Both the position numbers and the translations under genes were made by a program. From Candidatus Zipacnadia bacterium (GTDB taxonomy: Bacteria > Armatimonadota > Zipacnadia > Zipacnadales > Zipacnadaceae), in contig JALGTI010000214.1 of assembly GCA_029821455.1 (NCBI GenBank), forward strand, positions 1 to 6,778: a stretch of DNA of 6,778 bases, in the 5' to 3' direction. The notes beneath the pieces were generated by a model. That model did not search any database, was not told the origin of the DNA, and worked only from the letters and a program-made list of their open reading frames with translations. Numbering within the stretch: position 1 is the stretch's first letter; each line of letters begins with the position of its first letter. Positions 1 through 6,352 of the stretch are shown here, one piece after another.

Positions 1-2
1 AG

Positions 3-1652
3 GAGCCGACCCGCAAGTTTGTCAGCGAGGCGCTCAAGCTCAGTGAGATCGAGCGGACCGCCGAGGAGACCGAGAAGCGTGGTGTCTTCACCGGCGCTTA
101 CGCCATCCATCCCCTGACTGGCGAGATGATCCCCATCTGGGTGGGCAATTATGTGCTGATGGAATACGGGACCGGGGCGATTATGGCCGTGCCGGCCCAC
201 GATCAGCGTGACCTGGAGTTCGCCCGCAAGTACGAGTTGCCCGTCAAGGTGGTCATCCAGCCGGAGGGTGAGACACTCGATGCCGCTACAATGCCTGAGG
301 CTTATATCGAGCCGGGCTACCAGGTAGCCTCCGACGAGTTCGACGGGATGTATTCCGAGGAGGCGAAGGAGGCTATCGCCAACAAGCTGGAACAGATAGG
401 CGCCGGCGAACGTGCTGTCGGCTACAAGCTGCGCGATTGGCTAATCAGTCGCCAGCGCTACTGGGGGGTGCCCATTCCCATCGTGCACTGCGACAAGTGC
501 GGCGTCGTGCCCGTTCCAGAGGAAGACCTACCCGTGCTGCTGCCGGCGGATGCTGAGTTCAAGCCCACAGGCGAATCACCCCTGGCAGCAAATGAAGCAT
601 TTGTCAATACCACCTGCCCGCAGTGTGGCGGTCCCGCCAGGCGCGAGACCGATACGATGACCACATTCGTGTGCTCGTCGTGGTACTTCCTGCGCTACAC
701 CAGCCCGCAGGCCGCTGATGTCCCCTTCCGGCGGGAGGATGTGGACTACTGGCTGCCGGTGGACAAGTACGTTGGCGGGGTCGAGCACGCGGTGCGCCAT
801 CTGCTGTACGCCCGCTTTATCACCAAGGTGCTCCACGACCTTGGATATATTGGCTTCCAGGAGCCATTCACGGAGCTATTCACCCAGGGAATGATCTACA
901 AAGACGGCAGCAAGATGAGCAAGCGCGGCAACGCCGTGACCCCCGAGGAGATTGAGCACAAGTACGGCGCCGACACCGGCCGAGTCTACATCCTGTTTGT
1001 GGGCCCACCTGAGCTGGACGCCGAATGGAACGACCAGGGCGTTGAGGGCGCCTATCGCTTCCTGGGCCGCGTCTGGCGGCTAGTGGTCGAGAACACGGAC
1101 AAGATAGCCAATGAGTGGACCGAAGTCGTCGGCGACGAGTTGAACACCCACCAGCGAGCCATCCGCCGCAAAACCCACCAGACTATCCTCAATGTGACCG
1201 AGGACATCGAGACCCTGCACCTGAATACCTCAGTTAGCGAACTGATGGAACTGACGAACGAGCTATCGCCCTTTGCAGAGAACTTCGCGGCTTCTGACCG
1301 GCTCTCATGCGCTGTCTTCAGCGAGGGTGTCCATACGCTGCTGCTGCTGCTCTCACCGCTAGCGCCCCACATCGCTGACGAGCTATGGGAGCGCATCGGA
1401 ATGCCGCCCAGCATCTATCAGCAGCCCTGGCCGGAAGCTGATGCATCCTTGGCTGCCGAGGAGCAGATAACGATAGTGGTGCAGGTCAACGGCAAGCTGC
1501 GCGGAAGATTAGAGGTGCCGGCCGACACGGACGCCGAGCGCATCCAGGAACTCGCCCTGGAGCTGGATGCTGTCAAGAAGCAGCTCGAGGGCAAGGAGAT
1601 AAGAAAGATAATCCCCGTGCCCGGTAAACTGATCAACATCGTTGTCAGCTAG
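3..1652 (+). CDS. leuS: Leucyl-tRNA synthetase, C-terminal part (5' end outside window)
   Basis: Class I aminoacyl-tRNA synthetase that charges tRNA-Leu in the cytoplasm. The open frame runs from the left edge, so the true start and the N-terminal HIGH motif lie outside; 549 residues are present of the roughly 800-860 usual for the family. It opens inside the CP1 editing domain, with the conserved HDQRD at 198-212. The return to the catalytic core follows (RDWLISRQRYWG near 435-470), then two CxxC zinc-knuckle pairs (CDKC 489-500, CPQC 615-626), ETDTM, SSWYFLRY and VGGVEHAV (768-794). The KMSKS-loop equivalent is at 912-926, followed by the alpha-helical anticodon-binding domain. The C-terminal domain contains QVNGKLRG and ends PGKLINIVVS, as is normal for bacterial LeuRS. 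Odd points: the signature reads KMSKRGN, one residue short of KMSKSKGN, and Arg (795-797) sits where a hydrophobic residue is usual before HLLYARF. Family assignment is essentially certain. Confidence 0.98.
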   Translation, partial: EPTRKFVSEALKLSEIERTAEETEKRGVFTGAYAIHPLTGEMIPIWVGNYVLMEYGTGAIMAVPAHDQRDLEFARKYELPVKVVIQPEGETLDAATMPEAYIEPGYQVASDEFDGMYSEEAKEAIANKLEQIGAGERAVGYKLRDWLISRQRYWGVPIPIVHCDKCGVVPVPEEDLPVLLPADAEFKPTGESPLAANEAFVNTTCPQCGGPARRETDTMTTFVCSSWYFLRYTSPQAADVPFRREDVDYWLPVDKYVGGVEHAVRHLLYARFITKVLHDLGYIGFQEPFTELFTQGMIYKDGSKMSKRGNAVTPEEIEHKYGADTGRVYILFVGPPELDAEWNDQGVEGAYRFLGRVWRLVVENTDKIANEWTEVVGDELNTHQRAIRRKTHQTILNVTEDIETLHLNTSVSELMELTNELSPFAENFAASDRLSCAVFSEGVHTLLLLLSPLAPHIADELWERIGMPPSIYQQPWPEADASLAAEEQITIVVQVNGKLRGRLEVPADTDAERIQELALELDAVKKQLEGKEIRKIIPVPGKLINIVVS

Positions 1653-1659
1653 CACTTAC

Positions 1660-1689
1660 TTGCTACAGCGAGGCTTATGCCGATATGAA
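1660..1689 (+). promoter_or_regulatory. Weak candidate sigma-70-type promoter upstream of comEA
   Basis: TTGCTA (1660-1665) and TATGAA (1684-1689) each match four of six bases of the -35 and -10 consensus, with 18 bases between them. Transcription from here would begin just before the hairpin at 1697-1724 and give comEA a leader of about 150 bases. Matches this weak occur by chance, and comEA could equally be read through from leuS, since no terminator is evident after the leuS stop. Confidence 0.15.
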
Positions 1690-1695
1690 TGTACT

Positions 1696-1766
1696 GCGGG
1701 TAAGCTGGAGGCTTGCCCTACCCGAGAGATGTGGCAGGCTTGGCAGACAGGAGGCCCGCCCCCACC
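1696..1766 (-). repeat. Diverged palindromic intergenic repeat, left copy
   Basis: Read on the - strand, the block at 1765-1743 matches the + strand block at 2674-2695 at 17 of 22 aligned positions with one gap; the shared core is GGCCTC followed by CTGC. A second block, 1709-1723 on the + strand, matches 2763-2777 at 12 of 15 bases. The repeat also contains a hairpin: CGGGTAAGC (1697-1705) pairs with GCT plus TACCCG (1711-1713, 1719-1724) across a five-base bulge. There is no coding potential. It resembles the small GC-rich palindromic elements scattered between genes in many environmental bacterial genomes. No transposase or target duplication is visible. Confidence 0.4.
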
Positions 1767-1814
1767 CAGGAGTAGTATTTCTACACCGCACGGCGTGAGC
1801 GTCGCATGATCCAA

Positions 1815-1849
1815 AGAGCCCGGGCCTGTGCCCCCGGGGGAAGGGCTCT
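1815..1849 (+). promoter_or_regulatory. Leader hairpin overlapping the probable comEA ribosome binding site
   Basis: AGAGCCC (1815-1821) pairs perfectly with GGGCTCT (1843-1849). The inner GGGC (1822-1825) pairs with GCCC (1830-1833) around the loop CTGT. This gives up to 11 base pairs, with a nine-base bulge (1834-1842) on the 3' side that holds most of the purine-rich stretch before the GTG start. CCCCCGGGGG (1831-1840) is an alternative perfect palindrome. If comEA starts at 1854, the hairpin would limit ribosome access. No T-run follows, so it is a poor fit to an intrinsic terminator. If comEA starts at 1806 instead, the hairpin lies inside the reading frame. Confidence 0.35.
1836..1845 (+). 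promoter_or_regulatory. Probable ribosome binding site of comEA (decides the GTG start)
   Basis: The purine stretch GGGGGAAGGG ends eight bases before GTG 1854, a normal spacing. The alternative in-frame ATG at 1806 has no comparable stretch before it, only GTGAGCG. This is the main reason for preferring 1854. The match to the GGAGG consensus is imperfect. Confidence 0.4.
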
Positions 1850-1853
1850 GATT

Positions 1854-2534
1854 GTGGAGTTGACCGGCCTCCAACGCATCATACTCTACAGCGCTGTGGG
1901 CGCCATTCTGGTCGGTGGTGCTGCGATTCTAGCCGCCCGCAGCCAACACCCACCGACTCCTGAACAGTTCTACTCCCCCCCCGCCAGCCAACAACTCGCG
2001 ACCATTGTCATCCACGTCAAAGGGGCCGTCAACCAGCCTGGCTTGTACACCTTATACGAGGGTGCACGCGCCTACGATGCCATCGTGCTGGCCGGTGGCT
2101 TTGCCGAAGACGCGGACCAGCAGGCAGTCAACCTTGCCGCTATGCTGGAAGATGGCCAGGAGCTTATTGTGCCAGTCTCGTCACCTCCGCCGCCAGAACC
2201 CATTGTAGCTCCTCAGCCAAGCGAGCCGTCCACCTTGCCTGCGCAGCCGATGACTCCATCCGTCGCTCCGCAGCAACCATACCAGCCTGAATACTCCCCA
2301 GTACCCAGCCAGCCAGCGCCATCCGTCGAGCCGGAGGTGCGCTACCCCATCAGCCTCAACCACGCTACATTGGACGAGCTTATGACCATCCCAGGCATCG
2401 GCAGGGAACTGGCCCAGCGCATCCTCTACTATCGCTACGAGCATGGCGGCTTCCGCGATGTCAGCGAACTGAAGACCATCGAGGGCATCGGGGATAAGAA
2501 GCTGACGGAACTGCACACCTACGTGGTGCCTTAG
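1854..2534 (+). CDS. comEA: Competence protein ComEA (SLBB plus helix-hairpin-helix DNA receptor)
   Basis: Membrane-anchored receptor that binds double-stranded DNA outside the cytoplasmic membrane during natural transformation and delivers it to ComEC. From GTG 1854 it is 226 residues. A short cytoplasmic start precedes one membrane segment (about 8-29, ILYSAVGAILVGGAAIL). An SLBB domain follows (about 50-108, VIHVKGAVNQPGLYTL). A proline-rich spacer runs from about 109 to 163. The C-terminal DNA-binding domain (about 164-226) has two helix-hairpin-helix motifs, IPGIGRELAQ and IEGIGDKKL. Order and length match typical ComEA. An ATG at 1806 would add 16 residues (ARACAPGGRAL-like, GC-driven); I prefer 1854 because of the upstream purine stretch and because the extra segment lies in a hairpin. 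It sits 201 bases after leuS and 288 before comEC, all on one strand, consistent with a competence locus. Family confidence is high, start moderate. Confidence 0.93.
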   Translation: MELTGLQRIILYSAVGAILVGGAAILAARSQHPPTPEQFYSPPASQQLATIVIHVKGAVNQPGLYTLYEGARAYDAIVLAGGFAEDADQQAVNLAAMLEDGQELIVPVSSPPPPEPIVAPQPSEPSTLPAQPMTPSVAPQQPYQPEYSPVPSQPAPSVEPEVRYPISLNHATLDELMTIPGIGRELAQRILYYRYEHGGFRDVSELKTIEGIGDKKLTELHTYVVP

Positions 2535-2566
2535 GGGCATGTTCAAGAATGTCTATTCTCTTCCCG

Positions 2567-2602
2567 GGCAGCACAGGCTGCCAGGCTGTGCGCCCTTTGG
2601 GC
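2567..2602. repeat. Cluster of overlapping perfect small palindromes after comEA
   Basis: Three perfect stems lie within 36 bases: GGCAGC/GCTGCC (2567-2572 and 2577-2582, loop ACAG), GCACAG/CTGTGC (2571-2576 and 2586-2591), and GCCC/GGGC (2592-2595 and 2599-2602, loop TTT). The first two share bases, so only one can form at a time. They begin about 30 bases after the comEA stop. No T-run follows, so this is not a canonical intrinsic terminator, although it could slow transcription or protect the comEA mRNA 3' end. Confidence 0.4.
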
Positions 2603-2610
2603 AAGCTGCG

Positions 2611-2645
2611 GGTTCGGCGGGCTCACCGTCCTGAGCTAGTCGAAG
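2611..2645. repeat. REP-like hairpin element
   Basis: TTCG (2613-2616) and GCTCA (2621-2625) pair with TGAGC (2632-2636) and CGAA (2641-2644) around a six-base loop. The four bases between the paired blocks also mostly pair if G-U is allowed: 13 positions with one mismatch and two wobbles. The pattern TTCG-N4-GCTCA...TGAGC-N4-CGAA, followed by AGG, resembles a palindromic repeat I recall as common between genes in many environmental bacteria. A more degraded copy may start at 2716 (shared GGTTC, GCTCACC, TAGTCG, GAAGC and TTACCCT in the same order). Confidence 0.5.
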
Positions 2646-2673
2646 GAGAAGCTTACCCTACTCAACAAGTCTA

Positions 2674-2780
2674 GTGGCGCAGGCCTCTCGCCTGCGGACA
2701 CTCAGGGCAGGCTACGGTTCCGACGGCTCGGCAAGCTCACCATCCCGGCATAGTCGCAGGCGAAGCCTGCCTTACCCTGC
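2674..2780 (+). repeat. Diverged palindromic intergenic repeat, right copy
   Basis: It starts with a perfect seven-base stem, CGCAGGC/GCCTGCG (2678-2684 and 2690-2696, loop CTCTC), and ends with a perfect six-base stem, GCAGGC/GCCTGC (2756-2761 and 2765-2770, loop GAA). The first block is an inverted relative of 1743-1765. The segment 2716-2780 also resembles 2611-2661 with small insertions. With the two palindromic features before it, this accounts for most of the comEA-comEC gap. No gene or convincing promoter was found there. Confidence 0.4.
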
Positions 2781-2822
2781 AATTCCGTTTCTTCTAACAC
2801 AACTGTAGCAGGCCTCCCTCAG

Positions 2823-5354
2823 ATGGATGAAGCAACCGAACAACGCCTGGACGCGGCAAACTGGGCCGAGCAGATTGGGCGGCAACTGCTGTTCCGTCCC
2901 CTCGTCTGGCTGACCGGCGCTCTCGTCCTGGCTATTGTCCTGGCCGAACAGGCCTCCTGGCTTGTTTTCGTGGCCGCCGAGCTGGCGCTGGTGACAGTCA
3001 TTATGCTGGTCAGCAGGCGGCACCGGGCCCAGGCCGGTCTCTTGCCTCTGGTACTCCTGGCCGGCGGCATCCTGCACGCGCTGGCCAATTCCGCCCCTGC
3101 AAGCGATATCAGCCACTGGCAAGGCTCCCAGCCAGTCTGGCTTACTGGCACTGTCACCGAGGTACGGCGCACGACATCCGGGCAACGCATCACGCTCCAA
3201 CTCATACCCGGCGAATTCCCCTGCACGGGACGGGTAGTGGTATATGACCGCCAGCCACCTGGAACACTGAAGCCGGGAGATGTCGTCTCTGCCCAGGTGG
3301 AGGGCCTGCAGCAGCCAGAGAGCGCGCTCAATCCCGGGCAGTTCGACTGGCGCAAGTACCTGCGCAGGCAGGGCATCGGCGCGGAAGCGCGGCTGGTCAG
3401 CCTCCAGGTCCTGCAGCGCAGGCCCTCATTGCAGCAGCGCTTTCAGATACTCTCTCAGACAGCCAGAGACAGTGCCCTGAGAAACTTCCACCGTTACACG
3501 CCCGGCCCCAAACGTGAGTTGTATGCCGACTTGCTGGCCGGGATGGTCTACGGTCAGCGGGCGGCCGGCGAACTGCCACCAGAAACCGAGGACCTCTATC
3601 GTCGCACCGGCACCATTCATCTGCTGGTCGTCTCAGGCGCACAGGTTACCTTCATCATCGTCAGCTTGCTGCTGCTGTTGACCGGGGGACTCAGGAGGCT
3701 ACCCTCCACACATCCCTTCGCCCGCCGCTGGGCGCTGGCCCCCTGGCATCTGCTGGTCATAGCGCTCGTCCTGGTCGCCTTCACCCTTCTGGCCGGGCTC
3801 GGCCCCTCGGTCTCCCGCTCACTAGTGATGGCAGGTTTGCTGGTCTTTGCAATGGTCTCGGGCCGCCGCTATGACATCGCCACTGCTATCGCCCTGGCCG
3901 CCCTGGCGCTGATCATCCCCGATCCCAATGTTGTCTTCGACCTGGGAGCGCAGCTATCGTTCGCCGCTACCATCGGGGTTATCATCTTCATCCCACGCAG
4001 AACTGTGAACGAGGCTGGAGTTGTCCAGCGTCCAGGCCTGTTCAAGCAGGTAGCTCTGGGCACTCTGGGCGCCTGGATTGCGGCTCTGCCAATAATGGCC
4101 CACAACTTCCACGGCGTCGCCGTTCTCGGCGCTGTAGCCAACCTCATCGCCGTGCCGGCCTCCCTGCTGGTTGTCCCCCTGGGAATGCTGGCGCTGGTCA
4201 CCGGCTCATGGTTTCCCCTGGCCACCCGCTTCCTCTGCTGGAGCGGCGCTGGTCTTATCAAGCTGACGCTCGTCGGCAACACGCTCTGTGCAGCCCTGCC
4301 GGGCGCGTATGTTGACTTGGTTTATCTGTCCGGCTGGGGTTGTTTGCGCTGGTACACGCTGGTCGGCGGAGGGCTATACCTGCTCATTCATGCCCGCCGC
4401 CATCCGGCGCTTGTTCAGTGGTGGCAGGTCGCCTCCCATCGGCGCTGGCTGATGGTAGGTTGTGTCGTAGCAGTAGCCGGCCTCTGCCTGTGGTATGCAG
4501 GGACAATGTGGCTTAGGCCGGACCTGCGGGTCAGCTTCCTGGCTGTCGGCGAGGGGCAGTGCGTGGTCATCGAAAGCCGTGACGCCGTGGTGATGGTTGA
4601 CGCCGGCAGCTCGCGCTATCGCTACCCCGATGGCAGGAAGCTCACCGAACGCATCATCGTCCCATTTTTGGCCCGCCACAGCATCCGGCGATTGGATGCC
4701 CTAATTATCACTCATCCGGATGCTGATCACTGCAATGCAGTGCCCAGCCTGCTTGAGCGTGTGAAGGTGGGCACGATGATAGATCCGCAACTGCCCCAGC
4801 AGGCTCCATCTCAGACCTACGCGGATGTTGTTACGGCTGCGCGCGACCGAGGCATCGCGGTTCAGTTGGCCAGGAGAGGAGCAATGCTGGTGCTGAGCGA
4901 CACCGTTACGGCGCGACTTCTGTCTCCCCGCGAGCCACTCCTGCAGGGCACGGTCTCCGACTTGAACAACAATTCGGTGGCTCTGCGCCTGGCCGGGCCG
5001 GGAATGAGTGTGCTGCTGCTAGCCGACCTGCAGGAAGCCGGCCTTCAGCGTCTCCTCCACGACAGCCAGCGCGAGGGGCAAGGGCTGGCCTCTGATCTGC
5101 TCATCTTGCCTCACCACGGGCGCAGCCTCGGCCCCTTGAAGGGATTGCTGCGGGCGGTCAGGCCCCACTGGTGTGTGGTCAGCACGGGGGCCCTGCCACA
5201 GCAATTGGTTGACCCCCTGCGGCAGGTTCAGCAGGCTGGCGCACACGTGCTAATAACCAACGACGACTATGGGATGGTGATGCTTTCAGATCGTTGGGGG
5301 AAGGTTTTGCTCGTGGGAAGCTGGATGGGCGCGCGTGACTCGTCCCGGCGATAG
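2823..5354 (+). CDS. comEC: ComEC/Rec2 family DNA internalization channel with metallo-beta-lactamase domain
   Basis: Polytopic membrane protein that carries one strand of transforming DNA across the cytoplasmic membrane; 843 residues, a normal full length. The N-terminal DUF4131 region (about 25-205) has membrane helices near 26-64 and 70-90, then a soluble OB-like part. The Competence domain (about 228-525) carries the family signature HLLVVSGAQVTFI (266-278), SVSRSLVMAGL (329-339) and many hydrophobic helices. The C-terminal metallo-beta-lactamase-like domain (about 568-830) shows MVDAG (591-595), THPDADH (630-636), NNNSVALRL (715-723), LLADLQ (732-737), HHG (764-766) and VVSTG (785-789). 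HPDADH in place of HxHxDH is, from memory, common in ComEC. Ala replaces the usual Gly of the GD motif at 734. ATG 2823 has no obvious Shine-Dalgarno, but it places the first membrane segment as expected and no better start was seen. It follows comEA on the same strand across a 288-base repeat-rich gap. Confidence 0.96.
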   Translation: MDEATEQRLDAANWAEQIGRQLLFRPLVWLTGALVLAIVLAEQASWLVFVAAELALVTVIMLVSRRHRAQAGLLPLVLLAGGILHALANSAPASDISHWQGSQPVWLTGTVTEVRRTTSGQRITLQLIPGEFPCTGRVVVYDRQPPGTLKPGDVVSAQVEGLQQPESALNPGQFDWRKYLRRQGIGAEARLVSLQVLQRRPSLQQRFQILSQTARDSALRNFHRYTPGPKRELYADLLAGMVYGQRAAGELPPETEDLYRRTGTIHLLVVSGAQVTFIIVSLLLLLTGGLRRLPSTHPFARRWALAPWHLLVIALVLVAFTLLAGLGPSVSRSLVMAGLLVFAMVSGRRYDIATAIALAALALIIPDPNVVFDLGAQLSFAATIGVIIFIPRRTVNEAGVVQRPGLFKQVALGTLGAWIAALPIMAHNFHGVAVLGAVANLIAVPASLLVVPLGMLALVTGSWFPLATRFLCWSGAGLIKLTLVGNTLCAALPGAYVDLVYLSGWGCLRWYTLVGGGLYLLIHARRHPALVQWWQVASHRRWLMVGCVVAVAGLCLWYAGTMWLRPDLRVSFLAVGEGQCVVIESRDAVVMVDAGSSRYRYPDGRKLTERIIVPFLARHSIRRLDALIITHPDADHCNAVPSLLERVKVGTMIDPQLPQQAPSQTYADVVTAARDRGIAVQLARRGAMLVLSDTVTARLLSPREPLLQGTVSDLNNNSVALRLAGPGMSVLLLADLQEAGLQRLLHDSQREGQGLASDLLILPHHGRSLGPLKGLLRAVRPHWCVVSTGALPQQLVDPLRQVQQAGAHVLITNDDYGMVMLSDRWGKVLLVGSWMGARDSSRR

Positions 5355-5362
5355 GGCCAGTG

Positions 5363-6322
5363 CTATTGGGGGTATGGCACTTTCACGCCGGCATAATATG
5401 CGTCGCCAGACCTCTCCACTGTCTCTATCTTTCCTTTGTCCAGCAGGCTATAGAGATACTTTGATACTTCGTTCGGATGCAGGCCGAGGGCAGAGACTAT
5501 GTCCTCGATTGTGCAGGGCCGGCGCTGCAAGAGAGCCAACACGCTTGCCTGGTTGGCCTGAATCGCGCTCTCCATCTCAGCAGCCTCGTAGGCGGCCACG
5601 ACCTCCGCATTGGGCGAAATGGCTTGCGCGAAGGCCTGGAGCCTTTCGGGGCTAAGCGGGCGCGCGCTGGCTTCAGCCGGCGGCCGGATGACAGTGTTCA
5701 TCTGCACGCGCGTGGGGTTAATGAACCCAACTGCTCCCCGCAGGGCCGCCAGCTCCTGCGGGCTATCGTTGAAGCCCTGGACTGCCATTACCTCCAGCCA
5801 CATCTCGCCTGAGCACTCACGCGCGGTTGTTGCAATCCCCTCGATCACTCTCTCAAGGGTAAGGCGTGGCGAGGGACGGTTGATGCGCTGGAAACCTTCC
5901 GGGGTAGCTGAGTCGAGGGAGGGGATTATCAGGTCCGCCTGGCACGCATCCTCCCGCACCTGTTCATCCCACAGCAGCGTGCCATTGGTCAGCACCGCTA
6001 CCGGGATGTCACTGTTGCGTTTGGCGAACTCGATAACATCACCGAGGCGGATATTCAGGGTCGGCTCGCCAGAGCCAGACAACGTGAGCCAGTCGGCGTG
6101 CCCCCCGCTGTCGAGCCACTGCCCCAGTTCGCCGATAATCTCATCCACCGCCACATGCTCCGCTATCAGAATAGTCTGCCGGGTAGTAGGCCCCAGTTGG
6201 CAATAGATGCAGTCGAGGGTGCAGGTCTTGAAGGGCACCAGGTCAATGCCCAGAGAGAGCCCCAGCCGACGGGACGGCACGGGGCCAAATAGATACTTAT
6301 AGGCTTTGCCACTCGCGTTCAT
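5363..6322 (-). CDS. Radical SAM protein (COG0731-like) with C-terminal winged helix
   Basis: 319 residues. It opens with YLFGPVPSRRLGLSLGIDLV (10-29), which I recall as typical of the COG0731 branch, the group that includes the wyosine enzyme TYW1. C34, C38 and C41 (CTLDCIYC) form the CX3CX2C site for the 4Fe-4S cluster that cleaves S-adenosylmethionine. LSGSGEPTL (81-89) fits the SAM-binding glycine/GE motif, and LTNGTLL (111-117) fits another barrel strand. Residues about 258-312 (RRPCTIEDIV, LHPNEVSKYLYSLLDKGKI) look like a winged helix-turn-helix. No second Cys cluster is seen. Wyosine synthesis is not expected in bacteria, so the substrate is unknown. GGGAG stands nine bases before the ATG. 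It is 30 bases downstream of the NifX-like gene, probably one transcript, and converges on comEC with 8 bases between stops. Superfamily is certain, subfamily likely, function open. Confidence 0.93.
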   Translation of the reverse strand: MNASGKAYKYLFGPVPSRRLGLSLGIDLVPFKTCTLDCIYCQLGPTTRQTILIAEHVAVDEIIGELGQWLDSGGHADWLTLSGSGEPTLNIRLGDVIEFAKRNSDIPVAVLTNGTLLWDEQVREDACQADLIIPSLDSATPEGFQRINRPSPRLTLERVIEGIATTARECSGEMWLEVMAVQGFNDSPQELAALRGAVGFINPTRVQMNTVIRPPAEASARPLSPERLQAFAQAISPNAEVVAAYEAAEMESAIQANQASVLALLQRRPCTIEDIVSALGLHPNEVSKYLYSLLDKGKIETVERSGDAYYAGVKVPYPQ

Positions 6323-6331
6323 TCTCGACCA

Positions 6332-6336
6332 CTCCC
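6332..6336 (-). promoter_or_regulatory. Ribosome binding site of the radical SAM gene
   Basis: On the - strand GGGAG lies nine bases before the ATG at 6322-6320. It falls in the 30-base gap after the NifX-like stop, which leaves little room for a separate promoter and supports co-transcription. Confidence 0.6.
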
Positions 6337-6352
6337 ACTCACTCTACTGACC

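Noticed and set aside
1653..1724. Intrinsic terminator after leuS
   Set aside because: Only a five-base stem (TAGCA/TGCTA) and a bulged hairpin at 1697-1724 exist, and neither is followed by a T-run.
1656..1874. 72-residue - strand frame between leuS and comEA
   Set aside because: It covers a repeat-containing leader, has no family resemblance and no good Shine-Dalgarno.
2535..2822. CRISPR array or attachment site in the repeat-rich gap
   Set aside because: The repeats are diverged palindromes with irregular spacing and no uniform spacers; no cas gene, integrase or tRNA is nearby.
2819..3376. 185-residue open frame on the - strand opposite the start of comEC
   Set aside because: It is antisense to the well-supported DUF4131 region, has an irregular Ser/Arg/Cys-rich composition and no recognisable domain.
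5335..5655. 106-residue + strand frame spanning the comEC end and the convergent junction
   Set aside because: It overlaps both real genes, has no ribosome binding site, and is Arg/Pro-rich in the way chance frames are.
5610..6206. 198-residue open frame on the + strand opposite the radical SAM gene
   Set aside because: It lies fully antisense to a gene with clear motifs; its translation is low-complexity Ser/Arg/Pro and resembles no family. It is a GC-rich shadow frame.
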